Source: Candidatus Zixiibacteriota bacterium
GTDB lineage: Bacteria > Zixibacteria > MSB-5A5 > GN15 > PGXB01
Direction: 5' to 3'
Assembly: GCA_040753495.1 (NCBI GenBank)
Contig: JBFMEF010000151.1
Coordinates: 1 to 36,638, forward strand
Length of the DNA: 36,638 bases
In this document: in pieces, positions 23,057-32,183 of the stretch
Layout of the letters: each line of letters opens with the position of its first letter
Numbering within the stretch: position 1 is the first letter of the stretch
Position numbers and translations under genes: made by a program
Notes under the pieces: model-generated
The model's database searches: none
Told to the model about the DNA's origin: nothing
The model's input: only the letters and a program-made list of their open reading frames with translations

Positions 23057-25717
23057 CTATTTAATGACCGCAAACCGGCCCAATCGGCTGCCGTACTCTG
23101 ATTCAACGCTGTATATGTATATCCCCGGCGAAATATCGAGACCGTCGCGCGACAGAAGATTCCAGTCGGCGGTGCCGGTGCCGTCATTATGTTCAAGAGT
23201 GCGAACTAAATCGCCACCCAGGGTATATATCCGTATAGTGCATTTTTCCGGCAGGTGGATAAACTGTATCTTTTTCTCGTGCTGGCTGTTTTCCCACATG
23301 GCGTGCACGATGTACGGGTCAGGGACCACTTTTATCCGTCCCAGTTCAGCCCGAGCATTGACTTCATTGACCCCGTCGGTCTTAAAGACAAAGCTGTCGT
23401 CAGGACCATTGACCGAGGCTCCTGTTATGGTGAAGATGTCGCCGGTGGCGTATCCGGTATCGGTGATGGCGAACCGGAAGAACCAGGAGTGATAGGCGGG
23501 GAAAGCTTCGGGATGAGGGCTGCCATCATAGGGGATATCTACAATAGAGATATAATCCCGCTGCTCCGGGTTCCAGACCTGGTCAAATCCCTGGTCGTAA
23601 ATCTCGGCAAGCACCTGGTATCCGTAAGTTACATTCCAGACTTCAAACGGCAGATTCACCGGGGTGACATCATCCCAGAACCAGTAACCGACAGAGCCTC
23701 CGGCGGTGAAGCGTATTTCATAGGTGGAGCGGAAATGCTTGTCGGAGCCGCGGGGATAACCGAAGAGGTCGCCCATCGGGCCATAACTGAATCCAAGATG
23801 CAGGTTGGTATCGCCAGCCATGGCAAAGCCGGTCTGACTCCAGGCGCGAGGAACACGCTCCCCGTTGCGAACAACCACCTGGATACCGTCGGCTATCTCA
23901 TACAGCTTAACATCACCGTCCTGGACAGTCTGATTCTTAAGAGCGGTATCGCCGGTCGTGTTATTTATCAGATGCCAGTAGGTTGTCTCATCGTCTTCCG
24001 AAAAGACCACCGAGTATTCCTCGCCGAGCACCAGAGATTCATCGAATACGAGTGGATAGATGGTTCCCTCGGAGGGGGATTCGCTGCCGGCATAACGATG
24101 TTCTATGGTGGAAAAAGCGGTGTAAAATCCGGCCGGGTCGTTGCGAGGAATGACTCTCACGGCGTTGACATCGCTTCCCGGCGTGCCGAAGCCATTCTGC
24201 AGGGGGTCGATTGGGACGGAGGAATCGCCGGCATCATAAGCAACCAGGCAGTACCAGTATTCCATGCCGTTTATCAGATTGCTGTCAATATAGGTGTGAG
24301 CAATCGGGTCGCCGAAATTTTCAATCTGGTAGGCGGCAAGCGGTTGATAGTCTTTCTGCAGGCAGGCGTTGGAAATGTCGGCTTCAAATCCCCACGTATA
24401 ACCGCGGTTGGTTGACTTGTATAGTTTATATCCCCGGAAATCGGGCTGACCGGTCAGCGGGTCGATATCAACTTCCGCCGTGTCATTCCAGCTCAGATAG
24501 ACTTTCTTGTCGCCGGCGCGGGCTTTAAGAGTCGGCGTATAGGGCGGTTGCGGACCGACGAAATAATTGTCGTAGAGGGTTTGAGCGGTGGCGGCATTGG
24601 CATAAAACTCTTCGGTATCTTTTCCGGCGACGACGGCAAAGACTACCCGGACAGTCTTGCCGGCGGTAAGATTAATACCGCGAGTGCACTGCAGGTAAAG
24701 CTGGTCGGTCGGTGGAAGAGATGAATCGTATTGATTGGAATAGAGGACCTGATATTTTCCGGGGTCGTTGTCCGGCACATTCTCCCACTGGAGATTGCGA
24801 AAAGCAGTCATACCGACGTCATCCGGCGTTTCCAAATATTTCGTTCCCATAATGCCGGTGCGCACCAGGGGTCCCCAGCCGGGGTCATAACTGTCTTCAT
24901 CATAAGTCCAGGCGAGATTTTCGGCGCTGTCGGAGGCAACCAGGTCGCCCAGACGTCCATTCTCACCGGTGCCGTCAGGACCGCCCACGTCAAAATCGGC
25001 GTAAATCCCGAAGGCAAAGGCGGGGTAGTCGACGCCGGAGACATTGGTGATTTCCAGGACGACGAAAAGAATATCTTCATTATAGCAGTAGTTCCACTGG
25101 TAGATTGTCTGTGATAACTCCAGTCCCAGCCGGGTAACCACGTTGCCATCTTCAAAACGGTAGAAGGACTGCTGCAGGGAAGTGGGTCCGCCGGGATAGA
25201 AATTGGAATCCTGAGTCGAGAATAGCCGGTTATAGACCCAGGCGGAGCTGTCCGGATCCCAGACCCTCCAGCCGAATGCCGGATTCCCCAATCCGAGCCC
25301 TGTAGTATCAGACGGGTCGAAATCAAAAGTGGTAGTGTCGGTGGAGAGGCGAATATTGTAGGATTCGGTCCCGGAGACCAGCGACGGAATCGGCTTAAAG
25401 TCTTCATCGGTATCGGCGACAATAGTGTCGCCGGTCGGGGTTACCGCGCCCATCCAGAATTTCATCTCGCCGATATAATCGTGTCCGGAATTCTTAGGCC
25501 ATTCGCCGGAGGGGTAATCATAATAGGAGTATCCCCCAATCAGACCCCAGTTGTCGACCGTGGTGACAATATTCCCTTTATCGTGAATAATCTGTTTGAT
25601 AACCTGCGGCGAGGGGGCGGCAACCTTCAAAGGGCGCGCCGTAAGGAAGTTTCCGGACAAAAGCGCCGCCGGCAGTATCAGATTTATCGTGAATCTTATC
25701 GCTCTCAATCTATACAT
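23057..25717 (-). CDS. Large secreted beta-rich protein with FnIII-like and FlgD/type IX-like C-terminal domain
   Basis: The 886-residue protein starts at ATG 25717 with GAGGTGAC upstream. The N-terminus looks like a signal peptide (RFTINLILPAALLSGNFLTA). A fibronectin III-like domain lies at about 395-510 (TLKARAGDKKVYLSWND through GMEYWYCLVAYDAGDSS). The last 90 residues read IKVVPDPYIVHAMWE, IQFIHLPEKCTIRIYTLGGD, LVRTLEHNDGTGTADWN, LDISPGIYIYSVESEYG and a closing Lys. This is the pattern of FlgD-like domains used as type IX-type sorting tails in FCB bacteria. The long middle is not recognised. It sits between the TonB receptor and the PorV-like protein, so it is probably a surface partner or cargo of that pair. 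Ligand and enzyme activity are unknown. Confidence 0.78.
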   Translation of the reverse strand: MYRLRAIRFTINLILPAALLSGNFLTARPLKVAAPSPQVIKQIIHDKGNIVTTVDNWGLIGGYSYYDYPSGEWPKNSGHDYIGEMKFWMGAVTPTGDTIVADTDEDFKPIPSLVSGTESYNIRLSTDTTTFDFDPSDTTGLGLGNPAFGWRVWDPDSSAWVYNRLFSTQDSNFYPGGPTSLQQSFYRFEDGNVVTRLGLELSQTIYQWNYCYNEDILFVVLEITNVSGVDYPAFAFGIYADFDVGGPDGTGENGRLGDLVASDSAENLAWTYDEDSYDPGWGPLVRTGIMGTKYLETPDDVGMTAFRNLQWENVPDNDPGKYQVLYSNQYDSSLPPTDQLYLQCTRGINLTAGKTVRVVFAVVAGKDTEEFYANAATAQTLYDNYFVGPQPPYTPTLKARAGDKKVYLSWNDTAEVDIDPLTGQPDFRGYKLYKSTNRGYTWGFEADISNACLQKDYQPLAAYQIENFGDPIAHTYIDSNLINGMEYWYCLVAYDAGDSSVPIDPLQNGFGTPGSDVNAVRVIPRNDPAGFYTAFSTIEHRYAGSESPSEGTIYPLVFDESLVLGEEYSVVFSEDDETTYWHLINNTTGDTALKNQTVQDGDVKLYEIADGIQVVVRNGERVPRAWSQTGFAMAGDTNLHLGFSYGPMGDLFGYPRGSDKHFRSTYEIRFTAGGSVGYWFWDDVTPVNLPFEVWNVTYGYQVLAEIYDQGFDQVWNPEQRDYISIVDIPYDGSPHPEAFPAYHSWFFRFAITDTGYATGDIFTITGASVNGPDDSFVFKTDGVNEVNARAELGRIKVVPDPYIVHAMWENSQHEKKIQFIHLPEKCTIRIYTLGGDLVRTLEHNDGTGTADWNLLSRDGLDISPGIYIYSVESEYGSRLGRFAVIK

Positions 25718-25729
25718 ATTGTCACCTCG

Positions 25730-28408
25730 TTAGAAATTGAACTCCAGGCCCATTCGGACTATGCGCGGAGCCGAATAATTCTGAGGGTCTTTTGCCATCA
25801 GGCGGTAATATCTATTGACATCTTCAGCCGTATATGGACCCGAGCCGTCCGGGTCGGACGTCAGGTCATATATGCGACCGTCATCATCAGGACGGCCGGT
25901 ATTGGTGTAAACATTGATTATGTTGCGTCGATTGAACAGATTCTCCACTTCGACGAAGAAAGAGAAAAATAGATTTTTCTGCCCCAGATAGACATCCTTG
26001 TTGAATCTCATATCGACAGAGTAGTTGGCCGGAAGTCTTCCTTCGTTGAGACGGTCCTTTTCCTGGCGTCCGCTCTGGTCGGTTACGGTGTACGGCAATC
26101 CGGAACCATAATGTCCGACCATATTGATACCCCAGGCGCCGGGCAGAGTCATGCCAAAAAGTCTTCCCTGCCAGTCGCGCGGCACGCGGTAATCGACCGA
26201 GAGGGTCATGGTATGGCGCTGGTCGAAAGCCAGCGGGAACTCTTTTACCGGCTTGACCGGATTTTCCGGGTCGGTCACATAGTCATAATATCCGTCATAG
26301 GCGGAGGAGAGATTCCCTTTGGCAATCATATAACTGTAAACCAGCGAGCCGGAGAGATTCCCGCGGGAGATTTTTTCCAGCGTGATATCAACACCTTTGA
26401 CCGACCCGAAATCTTCATTTATGAATTGCGTCACCGGGGTGGTGCCGTAAAGGCCAATCTCTTCGGTCGAAATCAGGTCTTTGATATCCTTATAATAGGT
26501 GGTAACGTCAACGCGAATATCGGGGCTTAACATATGACTCAGACCAAGTTCGTAAGCGACCGTCTTTTCCGCTTTCAGCGCCGGATTCCCGACCAGCGGG
26601 TAGCCGCTGTTCAGATTAGCCTGCAAGTTGGTGTACATGGTAGTGTAATTGGGCGCCTGAAAGAAGTAGCCGTAGTTGAAGCGGATAATCGAATTGTCGG
26701 AAATCGGGTGCGATACGCCCAGCCGCGGCGACAGTTGTGACTGTGATTTGGAACGGACCCGCGGGTTATTGGCCGTGTCAAGGACATTGGGCCAATAATC
26801 GACCTCGGAATTGAGATAATCCCAGCGCAATCCGGCATTAATAATGAGGTCTTTCAGTTCCAGCTTGTCCTGCAGGTACAGCATGGAGTATTTGGGAGAC
26901 TCATCATATTTCTCGCCGTACGGCTCAATATTGAAAAATTGCTTGAAATCCCAGAAGATATTATAGACGCGGTATTCGCCGCCGAACCGTATCTGGTTGT
27001 ACTTGTTGAACTGGCTGGTCAGATTAGCCGAGATGGCATCATAGGTGGTCGAGCGCATCCGATAGGTCGGATTGAAATCATCGCCGGAAGTAAAACCGGT
27101 CCAGAAATAATCCTGCGAAAGCTGGTAGTTGTCTTCATGAATGGTGCCGTTATAAACGCCGTTGGAGTCTTCGGAATAACCGGGCCACTGGTTCCAGTAA
27201 GTATCGAACAGATGCTGGGGCGCCTGCTTGCTTTCGGTATGGAAATGGCTGTAGGAGAACGCCAGTATATTGCGTTGGCTGAGGTTATAATTTCCTTTGA
27301 GACCCCAGAGATAAGCCTCGGAGCGGGCAATACCGAGCCCATCGAGATTGAAATCATAGGAGCGGTCATTGACATCCCGATGGGTATAGAGCTCTTCCCA
27401 TTTCCGATGATAACTGCCAGTGGCGGTGAGTTTCAAATCGGGCGAAGGCTGGATATTAAACTTCCCGGACTGTACCACCTCTTTGGTTTTATTATGAGGC
27501 AAGTAGCCGCCGTCATGAATATACTCGCCGGCTATAAAGAACGTGGCGCGCTCTTTTTCCAGGAACGGTATAGGACCGGAAAGGTCATATCCTGCCGCCG
27601 AGTTCTTGGTGCGCTGGAAATTATCAAAGGACGCCTTTTCGATATTGAAAGGAGTCGAGTAGCCGTCATAGAAACGCACCTTGCCGGTAAAGTCTTGGGC
27701 GCCTTCTTTGGTCACGGCGTTGACTACACCGGAAAGAGCCTCGCCGTATTCCGCGGGGAATCCGCCGGAGGTCAGGTTAATTTCTTCCAGAGCGTCCGGC
27801 ATGATGCGGATTCCGGAGCGTCCCACAAAGGGATCCTGCACCGAGAAACCGTCATAATAGTATGAAATCTGTCCGGCTCGTCCGCCGCGCACATGCAGGT
27901 TGTTATTCCGGTCAACCACGGTGCCGGCCATATTAGCCAATATGTTTTGCACCGTAATGGAATTGGGGATAAAACTCATTCGGTCCGACGTCAACGTGGA
28001 ACGAGTGGAAGTAAGGTCTTTCTGAATCGGGGCCCGCTCGGCATAAACTTTGACCTGGCGCGCCAGCGGGATTTCCACCTGCTCCACTTCGAAGTCAACC
28101 GGGGTGGTCAGGTCAATCAGGACGCGGACATTTTCCTTTTGAATCCCCTGAAACCCTATAATGGAGACCGCCAATTCGTAGGTTCCGGCGGGAAGATTGA
28201 TTATGAAATATTCGCCGTCGCTGTCAGTCTGAGTTGCGATTTCGGTTCCCAGAACGCGAATTGTGGCGCCCGGAATCGGCTCTCCGGTTACTTTATTTTC
28301 GACTACGCCGGCAATCTTGCCGGTAGTCCCGGCCCATAGCGCCAAGGGAAGCGCTATTAACAGAATTAATGCGACCGTTATATGAAAGGAAACTTTACTT
28401 ATATTCAA
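25730..28408 (-). CDS. TonB-dependent outer-membrane receptor with carboxypeptidase-regulatory N-domain
   Basis: The 892-residue protein appears to start at TTG 28408: GGAGG lies eight bases upstream, there is no in-frame ATG nearby, and the next residues form the signal peptide (HITVALILLIALPLALWA). A carboxypeptidase D-regulatory-like domain (GKIAGVVENKVTGEPIPGAT, DSDGEYFIINLPAGTYELAV) is followed by the plug (QNILANMAGTVVDRNNNLHV, RGGRAGQISYYYDGFSVQDP, then GGFPAEYGEALSGVVNAVTK). A 22-strand-type barrel follows with NYGYFFQAPNYTTMY and ALKAEKTVAYELGLSHML, ending in IVRMGLEFNF with the C-terminal Phe needed for Bam. It imports or binds a large substrate using TonB energy. The SusC-like layout and the secreted partner suggest a polymer, but no SusD is present. 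Confidence 0.93.
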   Translation of the reverse strand: MNISKVSFHITVALILLIALPLALWAGTTGKIAGVVENKVTGEPIPGATIRVLGTEIATQTDSDGEYFIINLPAGTYELAVSIIGFQGIQKENVRVLIDLTTPVDFEVEQVEIPLARQVKVYAERAPIQKDLTSTRSTLTSDRMSFIPNSITVQNILANMAGTVVDRNNNLHVRGGRAGQISYYYDGFSVQDPFVGRSGIRIMPDALEEINLTSGGFPAEYGEALSGVVNAVTKEGAQDFTGKVRFYDGYSTPFNIEKASFDNFQRTKNSAAGYDLSGPIPFLEKERATFFIAGEYIHDGGYLPHNKTKEVVQSGKFNIQPSPDLKLTATGSYHRKWEELYTHRDVNDRSYDFNLDGLGIARSEAYLWGLKGNYNLSQRNILAFSYSHFHTESKQAPQHLFDTYWNQWPGYSEDSNGVYNGTIHEDNYQLSQDYFWTGFTSGDDFNPTYRMRSTTYDAISANLTSQFNKYNQIRFGGEYRVYNIFWDFKQFFNIEPYGEKYDESPKYSMLYLQDKLELKDLIINAGLRWDYLNSEVDYWPNVLDTANNPRVRSKSQSQLSPRLGVSHPISDNSIIRFNYGYFFQAPNYTTMYTNLQANLNSGYPLVGNPALKAEKTVAYELGLSHMLSPDIRVDVTTYYKDIKDLISTEEIGLYGTTPVTQFINEDFGSVKGVDITLEKISRGNLSGSLVYSYMIAKGNLSSAYDGYYDYVTDPENPVKPVKEFPLAFDQRHTMTLSVDYRVPRDWQGRLFGMTLPGAWGINMVGHYGSGLPYTVTDQSGRQEKDRLNEGRLPANYSVDMRFNKDVYLGQKNLFFSFFVEVENLFNRRNIINVYTNTGRPDDDGRIYDLTSDPDGSGPYTAEDVNRYYRLMAKDPQNYSAPRIVRMGLEFNF

Positions 28409-28766
28409 AGCCGGACCCTCCGTCTCATTGTTCTCGCATTTATTCAGCCATAAATTTTCAGCGGCGACATCTATTTAGAATTTGATTCTCTCACTTAAGA
28501 GAAAATAAGGTTTCATAAAAATTATCGTCTCCCCCGACAAAATCTTTACTCAATCATCATCTGATTTTGGCGGAATTGACTGTTTCAAAATGAAAAGGGG
28601 GCGACCCACATTTATATATATCGAGCAGGAAGTCAAGTTTTCGGCTCCCCTCCCGATAATTGGATTGATATCCGAGCATATTTGTGACGGGTCTCGGAGA
28701 TCCTGAAAAGGTTAAAGAGATTTAGACAGAACGCGCCTGTGCATCGCTTTTCGGCATAGGAGAGGA
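28409..28766 (+). other. Divergent intergenic region, no gene found
   Basis: These 358 bases separate the leftward TonB operon from the rightward signalling operon and must hold both promoters. I could not fix either: a GATAAT at about 28655 lacks a matching -35 box, and the minus-strand GATAAT near 28530 has TTGAGT 21 bases away, too far. A TTAAG palindrome with flanking TCTC/GAGA lies at about 28489-28503. No sigma-54 site and no convincing ORF or RNA structure were seen. AGGAGAGG directly precedes the 28767 start. Confidence 0.6.
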
Positions 28767-29723
28767 ATGTACTACTTGAAAATGAAGCGGCTTCTCGGTT
28801 GGACCATTCTGGCGTTCCTCCTGTCGGCCTCTGTGGCGTCGGCGCAGGAAATAAAGCTTGCCGTTGTTTACGCCGACAGTGTGGAATCGACGCTGCGGAC
28901 AATTAGGGGGATGCGGGGGGCAATTAATGCGCAATATCCCGAGGCATCCTTTTACGAATTCTATCTGGGGAACGGCAAAGCAAATGAAGATAACGCCCTG
29001 GCCGCCATTTCTGCTCTCAACCCCAAATTGATTTTGACCATAGGTTCCCGCGCCACCCAAGTTGTCTCACAGACGGTCAACGATAAACCGATAATTTTCT
29101 CCGCCGTTTTGAATCCAGAGACGTCTGGCTTTGTCCGCTCCCTGCAAAATCCCGGTGGGAATATAACGGGAGCCTCGCTGGATATCCCGCCGGACATTCA
29201 ATTCAAATATTTCAAGAGGGTAATCAAGGAACTCAAGAAGATAGGCGTCCTCTACACGGAGTCCACCGCCAATCTCATTCCGCCGGCGAAAGCGCTGGCG
29301 CAGGCCGACGGCATCGAGCTGGTGGCGCTGAAAATTGTCTCGGAGAAAGAGATTCCTGCGGCGCTGGACAAACTCTGTCGTGAAACCGACGGCATCTGGT
29401 CGGTGGCGGACGAAAAGATTTTCAGCCCCAGTTCAACTCGCTTCATCCTGTTGAATACTCTTCGCAACAGCAAACCGTTTATGGGCTTCTCCCGCAATAT
29501 GGTGGAGTCGGGGGCCCTCTTTGCGCTCGATTATGATTACAAAGATATCGGACGGCAGGCGGGCAAGATTGCGGTCGAGGTTCTTACCGGCCGACCGCCG
29601 GCATCGATTCCAGTCGCCGTCCCGGGGATTATCTGGTTTCATTATAACGAAAAAACCGCCAAGCATATCAGTGTCACCATTCCGGATGACCTGGCGGCCG
29701 TTGCCAAGGAGGTTTACCGATGA
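28767..29723 (+). CDS. Periplasmic substrate-binding protein, ABC_sub_bind (TrpX-like) family
   Basis: The 318-residue protein has a signal peptide ending at Ala26 (TILAFLLSASVASA). It shows the family pattern of two alternating lobes: KLAVVYADSVESTLRTIRGM, LILTIGSRATQVVSQTVNDK, PIIFSAVLNPETSGF, NITGASLDIPPDIQF, IGVLYTESTANLIPPAKALA and ALFALDYDYKDIGRQAGKIA. Members usually bind small organic ligands for ABC importers. Here no permease or ATPase gene follows; the 3' end overlaps a histidine kinase gene by four bases. I infer that it works as the ligand sensor of that kinase. An alternative start is Met6 (28782). The ligand is unknown. Confidence 0.87.
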   Translation: MYYLKMKRLLGWTILAFLLSASVASAQEIKLAVVYADSVESTLRTIRGMRGAINAQYPEASFYEFYLGNGKANEDNALAAISALNPKLILTIGSRATQVVSQTVNDKPIIFSAVLNPETSGFVRSLQNPGGNITGASLDIPPDIQFKYFKRVIKELKKIGVLYTESTANLIPPAKALAQADGIELVALKIVSEKEIPAALDKLCRETDGIWSVADEKIFSPSSTRFILLNTLRNSKPFMGFSRNMVESGALFALDYDYKDIGRQAGKIAVEVLTGRPPASIPVAVPGIIWFHYNEKTAKHISVTIPDDLAAVAKEVYR

Positions 29724-31381
29724 GCCTCCTGACCCGTCTGCGCCGTTTCAGCCTCCGCGAAAAATTCGTGGCGGTGGTCTTCCTGGTGATTGTTGTCAGC
29801 ATGTTCATCATCAGCGGCTATCTGATCAAGCGCCAGAATGAGATCTATCATCTTGAATTGGGTCGGCGCGGTCAAACCCTGGTTGCCAATCTGGCGTACA
29901 ACGCCGAGTACGGAGTCATCCTGGAATCGCCTGAGGAACTGGAAAATCTGATTAAGGGCGTCACCCGCGCCGATGACATTATTTATGTCGCCATCACCGC
30001 GGTCGATGGCCGAATCCTGGCTGAATCGGGAGAGAATCCGCTGCAGGATGCGCGCTTGACCCTCGAACACCGCAGTCCCGATTCGACGCTTCATTCTGGC
30101 TGCGTCAGTATGAAGCATTACCAGTCCAGCAAGGGGGTTGAGTTCGTACTCTTGACTTACCCTGTCACCACTCGCCGGGCGACTGTCTCCAAAGAGAATC
30201 TGGGAGCGGTTTCCAGCCCCAGCGGCGCCTCCGAGCAGGCTGACACGGAAGTGATAGGCGAGGTCCTTATGGGGATTACATTGGATAACCTCCAGAAGGA
30301 AGTCACCAAGTCTCAGACGGCGGCTATTCTGCTTACCCTGATGGTGGTTTTCTCGGCAATAATCATAATGACAGCCTTTGTGAGGATTATCACCCGCCCC
30401 ATTGAATCGCTGGTGGAGGTTACCGACAAAATTTCCAAAGGCGACTTAAGCAAGACCGTGGAGGTTCACTGGCAGGATGAGATAGGGCTTCTGGCGGAAT
30501 CATTCAACCGGATGATTGCTTCGCTTAAAAAATCGCAGGAAGAGATTGAGGAGTACAACCGCACTCTGGAGGAGAAGATTATTGAGCGAACGACGGAACT
30601 GGAGGAAGCGCAGGCGCAACTGATACAGACGGAAAAAATGGCCGCAATCGGTCAACTGGCGGCCGGTGTCGCCCACGAACTGAATAATCCTCTCGGCGGC
30701 ATACTGGGATACTCGCAGTTCGCCCTGGAGAAAATTCAGACAAAGAAGTTGAGCGAATTCACCCCCAAAGACCAGGAGTCGTTTAGTCGCTACCTTAAAG
30801 ATATTGAGACCCAGTCGCGCCGCTGCAAAGCGATTGTGCAGAATCTTCTGAAATTCTCTCGGACCTCTCAGACGGTGGAGTTCCTGGAGACCGATATCAA
30901 CCAGGTATTGGAGGAGACGCTTACCTTTATTGACCATCAATTGATGATGAACCAGATAACCTTGCGCAAGTATTATGACCGCAACCTGCCGAAAGCGCAG
31001 GGGAATCCCGGTCAGCTGCAGCAGGTATTTACCAATATTATTATCAATGCCATGCATGCCTCCAAACCGGGCTCGGAAATTCTTCTCTCGACCCGTTTTC
31101 TGCCGCCTCTGGGAGAGTTCTCGGGAGCCGTTGAGATAGCCGTAACCGACCATGGCCACGGCATCAGCGAAGAGAACCTCAAGAAGATTTTTGAACCGTT
31201 CTTCACCACCAAAGAAATCGGCAAGGGGACCGGATTAGGCCTTTCGGTCAGCTATGGCATTGTCAAAGAGCATGGCGGCGAAATCAAAGTAAAATCGCGG
31301 GTGGGCGAGGGGACCACCTTTACCATAATTATTCCGCTGGAGAAACGCGGGGCTCCGGTCGATAAAGTACTTGATAAGTAA
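29720..31381 (+). CDS. Membrane sensor histidine kinase with HAMP domain
   Basis: The 553-residue protein has a first helix at about 17-36 ([20 protein letters not shown]), a periplasmic sensor region of about 160 residues (with the CACHE-like [20 protein letters not shown]), and a second helix at about 200-222. HAMP follows ([20 protein letters not shown]), then a coiled coil, HisKA with phospho-acceptor His319 in [20 protein letters not shown], and HATPase with [17 protein letters not shown] (N box), [20 protein letters not shown] and [17 protein letters not shown] (G boxes). All catalytic motifs are intact. The coupling to the upstream binding protein suggests that the periplasmic domain reads its ligand-bound state. 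It should phosphorylate one or more of the receivers downstream. Confidence 0.94.
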   Translation: MSLLTRLRRFSLREKFVAVVFLVIVVSMFIISGYLIKRQNEIYHLELGRRGQTLVANLAYNAEYGVILESPEELENLIKGVTRADDIIYVAITAVDGRILAESGENPLQDARLTLEHRSPDSTLHSGCVSMKHYQSSKGVEFVLLTYPVTTRRATVSKENLGAVSSPSGASEQADTEVIGEVLMGITLDNLQKEVTKSQTAAILLTLMVVFSAIIIMTAFVRIITRPIESLVEVTDKISKGDLSKTVEVHWQDEIGLLAESFNRMIASLKKSQEEIEEYNRTLEEKIIERTTELEEAQAQLIQTEKMAAIGQLAAGVAHELNNPLGGILGYSQFALEKIQTKKLSEFTPKDQESFSRYLKDIETQSRRCKAIVQNLLKFSRTSQTVEFLETDINQVLEETLTFIDHQLMMNQITLRKYYDRNLPKAQGNPGQLQQVFTNIIINAMHASKPGSEILLSTRFLPPLGEFSGAVEIAVTDHGHGISEENLKKIFEPFFTTKEIGKGTGLGLSVSYGIVKEHGGEIKVKSRVGEGTTFTIIIPLEKRGAPVDKVLDK

Positions 31382-31416
31382 AGACTTTGGAAACGCTCTC
31401 GGGAACCGACAATTTT

Positions 31417-31818
31417 ATGGACGAAGTCAATAAAAAGAGCATCCTCATCGTTGATGACGAAGCGGTCATGCGCGATTTTCTTTTTGACGTGCTGGAGGAT
31501 TTCGCGGTCGAAAAAGCCTCCGATGGCGATGAAGCGATTGCCAAGATTAGAGAACGGGCATATGACCTGATTATCACCGATATGAAGATGCCCCGTGTCT
31601 CCGGCGAGGAAGTAGTCAAATTCGCGCGGGAAACCTATCCGGATACTCCGATAATTATAATTTCGGGATATTCCAGCCTTTCCTCGGTCGGTATTGCTCT
31701 CGGCTACGGCGTCTGCGCTTTCCTTTCGAAGCCGTTTACAATTAAGCAGCTGCGCGCTGAAGTGGATAAATCGCTCCGCAGCGACCACCGCAGCGCCGGA
31801 GGGGGCGCCCATGCCTGA
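31417..31818 (+). CDS. Single-domain response regulator (receiver only)
   Basis: The 133-residue protein is one receiver domain: acidic pair D13-D14 (ILIVDDEAVMRDF), phospho-acceptor D55 (LIITDMKMPRVSGEE), Ser in IIIISGYSSL and Lys in CAFLSKPFTIKQL. There is no output domain, so it must pass the signal by phosphotransfer or protein contact. ATG 31417 is chosen; an upstream in-frame TTG (31387) would add ten residues with no receiver homology. Its last eight bases overlap the next receiver gene. The tail SDHRSAGGGAHA is a short flexible extension. Confidence 0.92.
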   Translation: MDEVNKKSILIVDDEAVMRDFLFDVLEDFAVEKASDGDEAIAKIRERAYDLIITDMKMPRVSGEEVVKFARETYPDTPIIIISGYSSLSSVGIALGYGVCAFLSKPFTIKQLRAEVDKSLRSDHRSAGGGAHA

Positions 31819-32182
31819 AAGAATGCTGGTAATTGACGATGCCCCGGTTATTCGCTCTTTTCTTGAAGAGGTTCTGCGCGATATGGGCTTCGAGGTCGAT
31901 GTCGCCGAGAACGGGCGTGACGGCTTCGAACTGGCGAAAAAGAGGGATTACGCCATAATTTTCTGTGATGTCCATATGCCGATATTAAACGGCTTGCAGA
32001 CGGTCATTGCCATTAAGAAACTGAAGCCGGAGTCGCGCATTGTGATGACCGATTCCTTCCCGGACCGCCAGGCGGAGCAGGCGGCGCGGGCGGGAGCTTA
32101 TTGCTGTTTAACCAAGCCGTTTGACCTGGAAGAATTGAAGTCAATCATTGCCAATGCTTTAAAAGTTAAAGCTATTCGTTGA
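31811..32182 (+). CDS. Second single-domain response regulator
   Basis: The 123-residue receiver starts at ATG 31811, inside the end of the previous gene; a longer in-frame extension to 31694 would only re-read the first receiver gene in another frame. Key residues are D9-D10 (RMLVIDDAPVIRSF), D53 (IIFCDVHMPILNGL), Thr in RIVMTDSFPD and Lys in CCLTKPFDLEEL. The 'TDS' after beta-4 is a little unusual, most relatives having T-G/A-Y. It also lacks an output domain. It is clearly different in sequence from its neighbour, so the two probably have different partners. Confidence 0.92.
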   Translation: MPERMLVIDDAPVIRSFLEEVLRDMGFEVDVAENGRDGFELAKKRDYAIIFCDVHMPILNGLQTVIAIKKLKPESRIVMTDSFPDRQAEQAARAGAYCCLTKPFDLEELKSIIANALKVKAIR

Positions 32183-32183
32183 C

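Noticed and set aside
23255-24415. 386-residue plus-strand ORF inside the secreted-protein gene
   Set aside because: It is antisense to a clearly coding frame with signal peptide, FnIII-like and C-terminal domains; it has no motif or ribosome-binding site.
26939-27865. 308-residue plus-strand ORF inside the TonB receptor gene
   Set aside because: Shadow of the barrel-coding strand; no family motif.
31694-31810. Longer start of the second receiver
   Set aside because: It would read the first receiver gene out of frame; the receiver domain starts at 31811.
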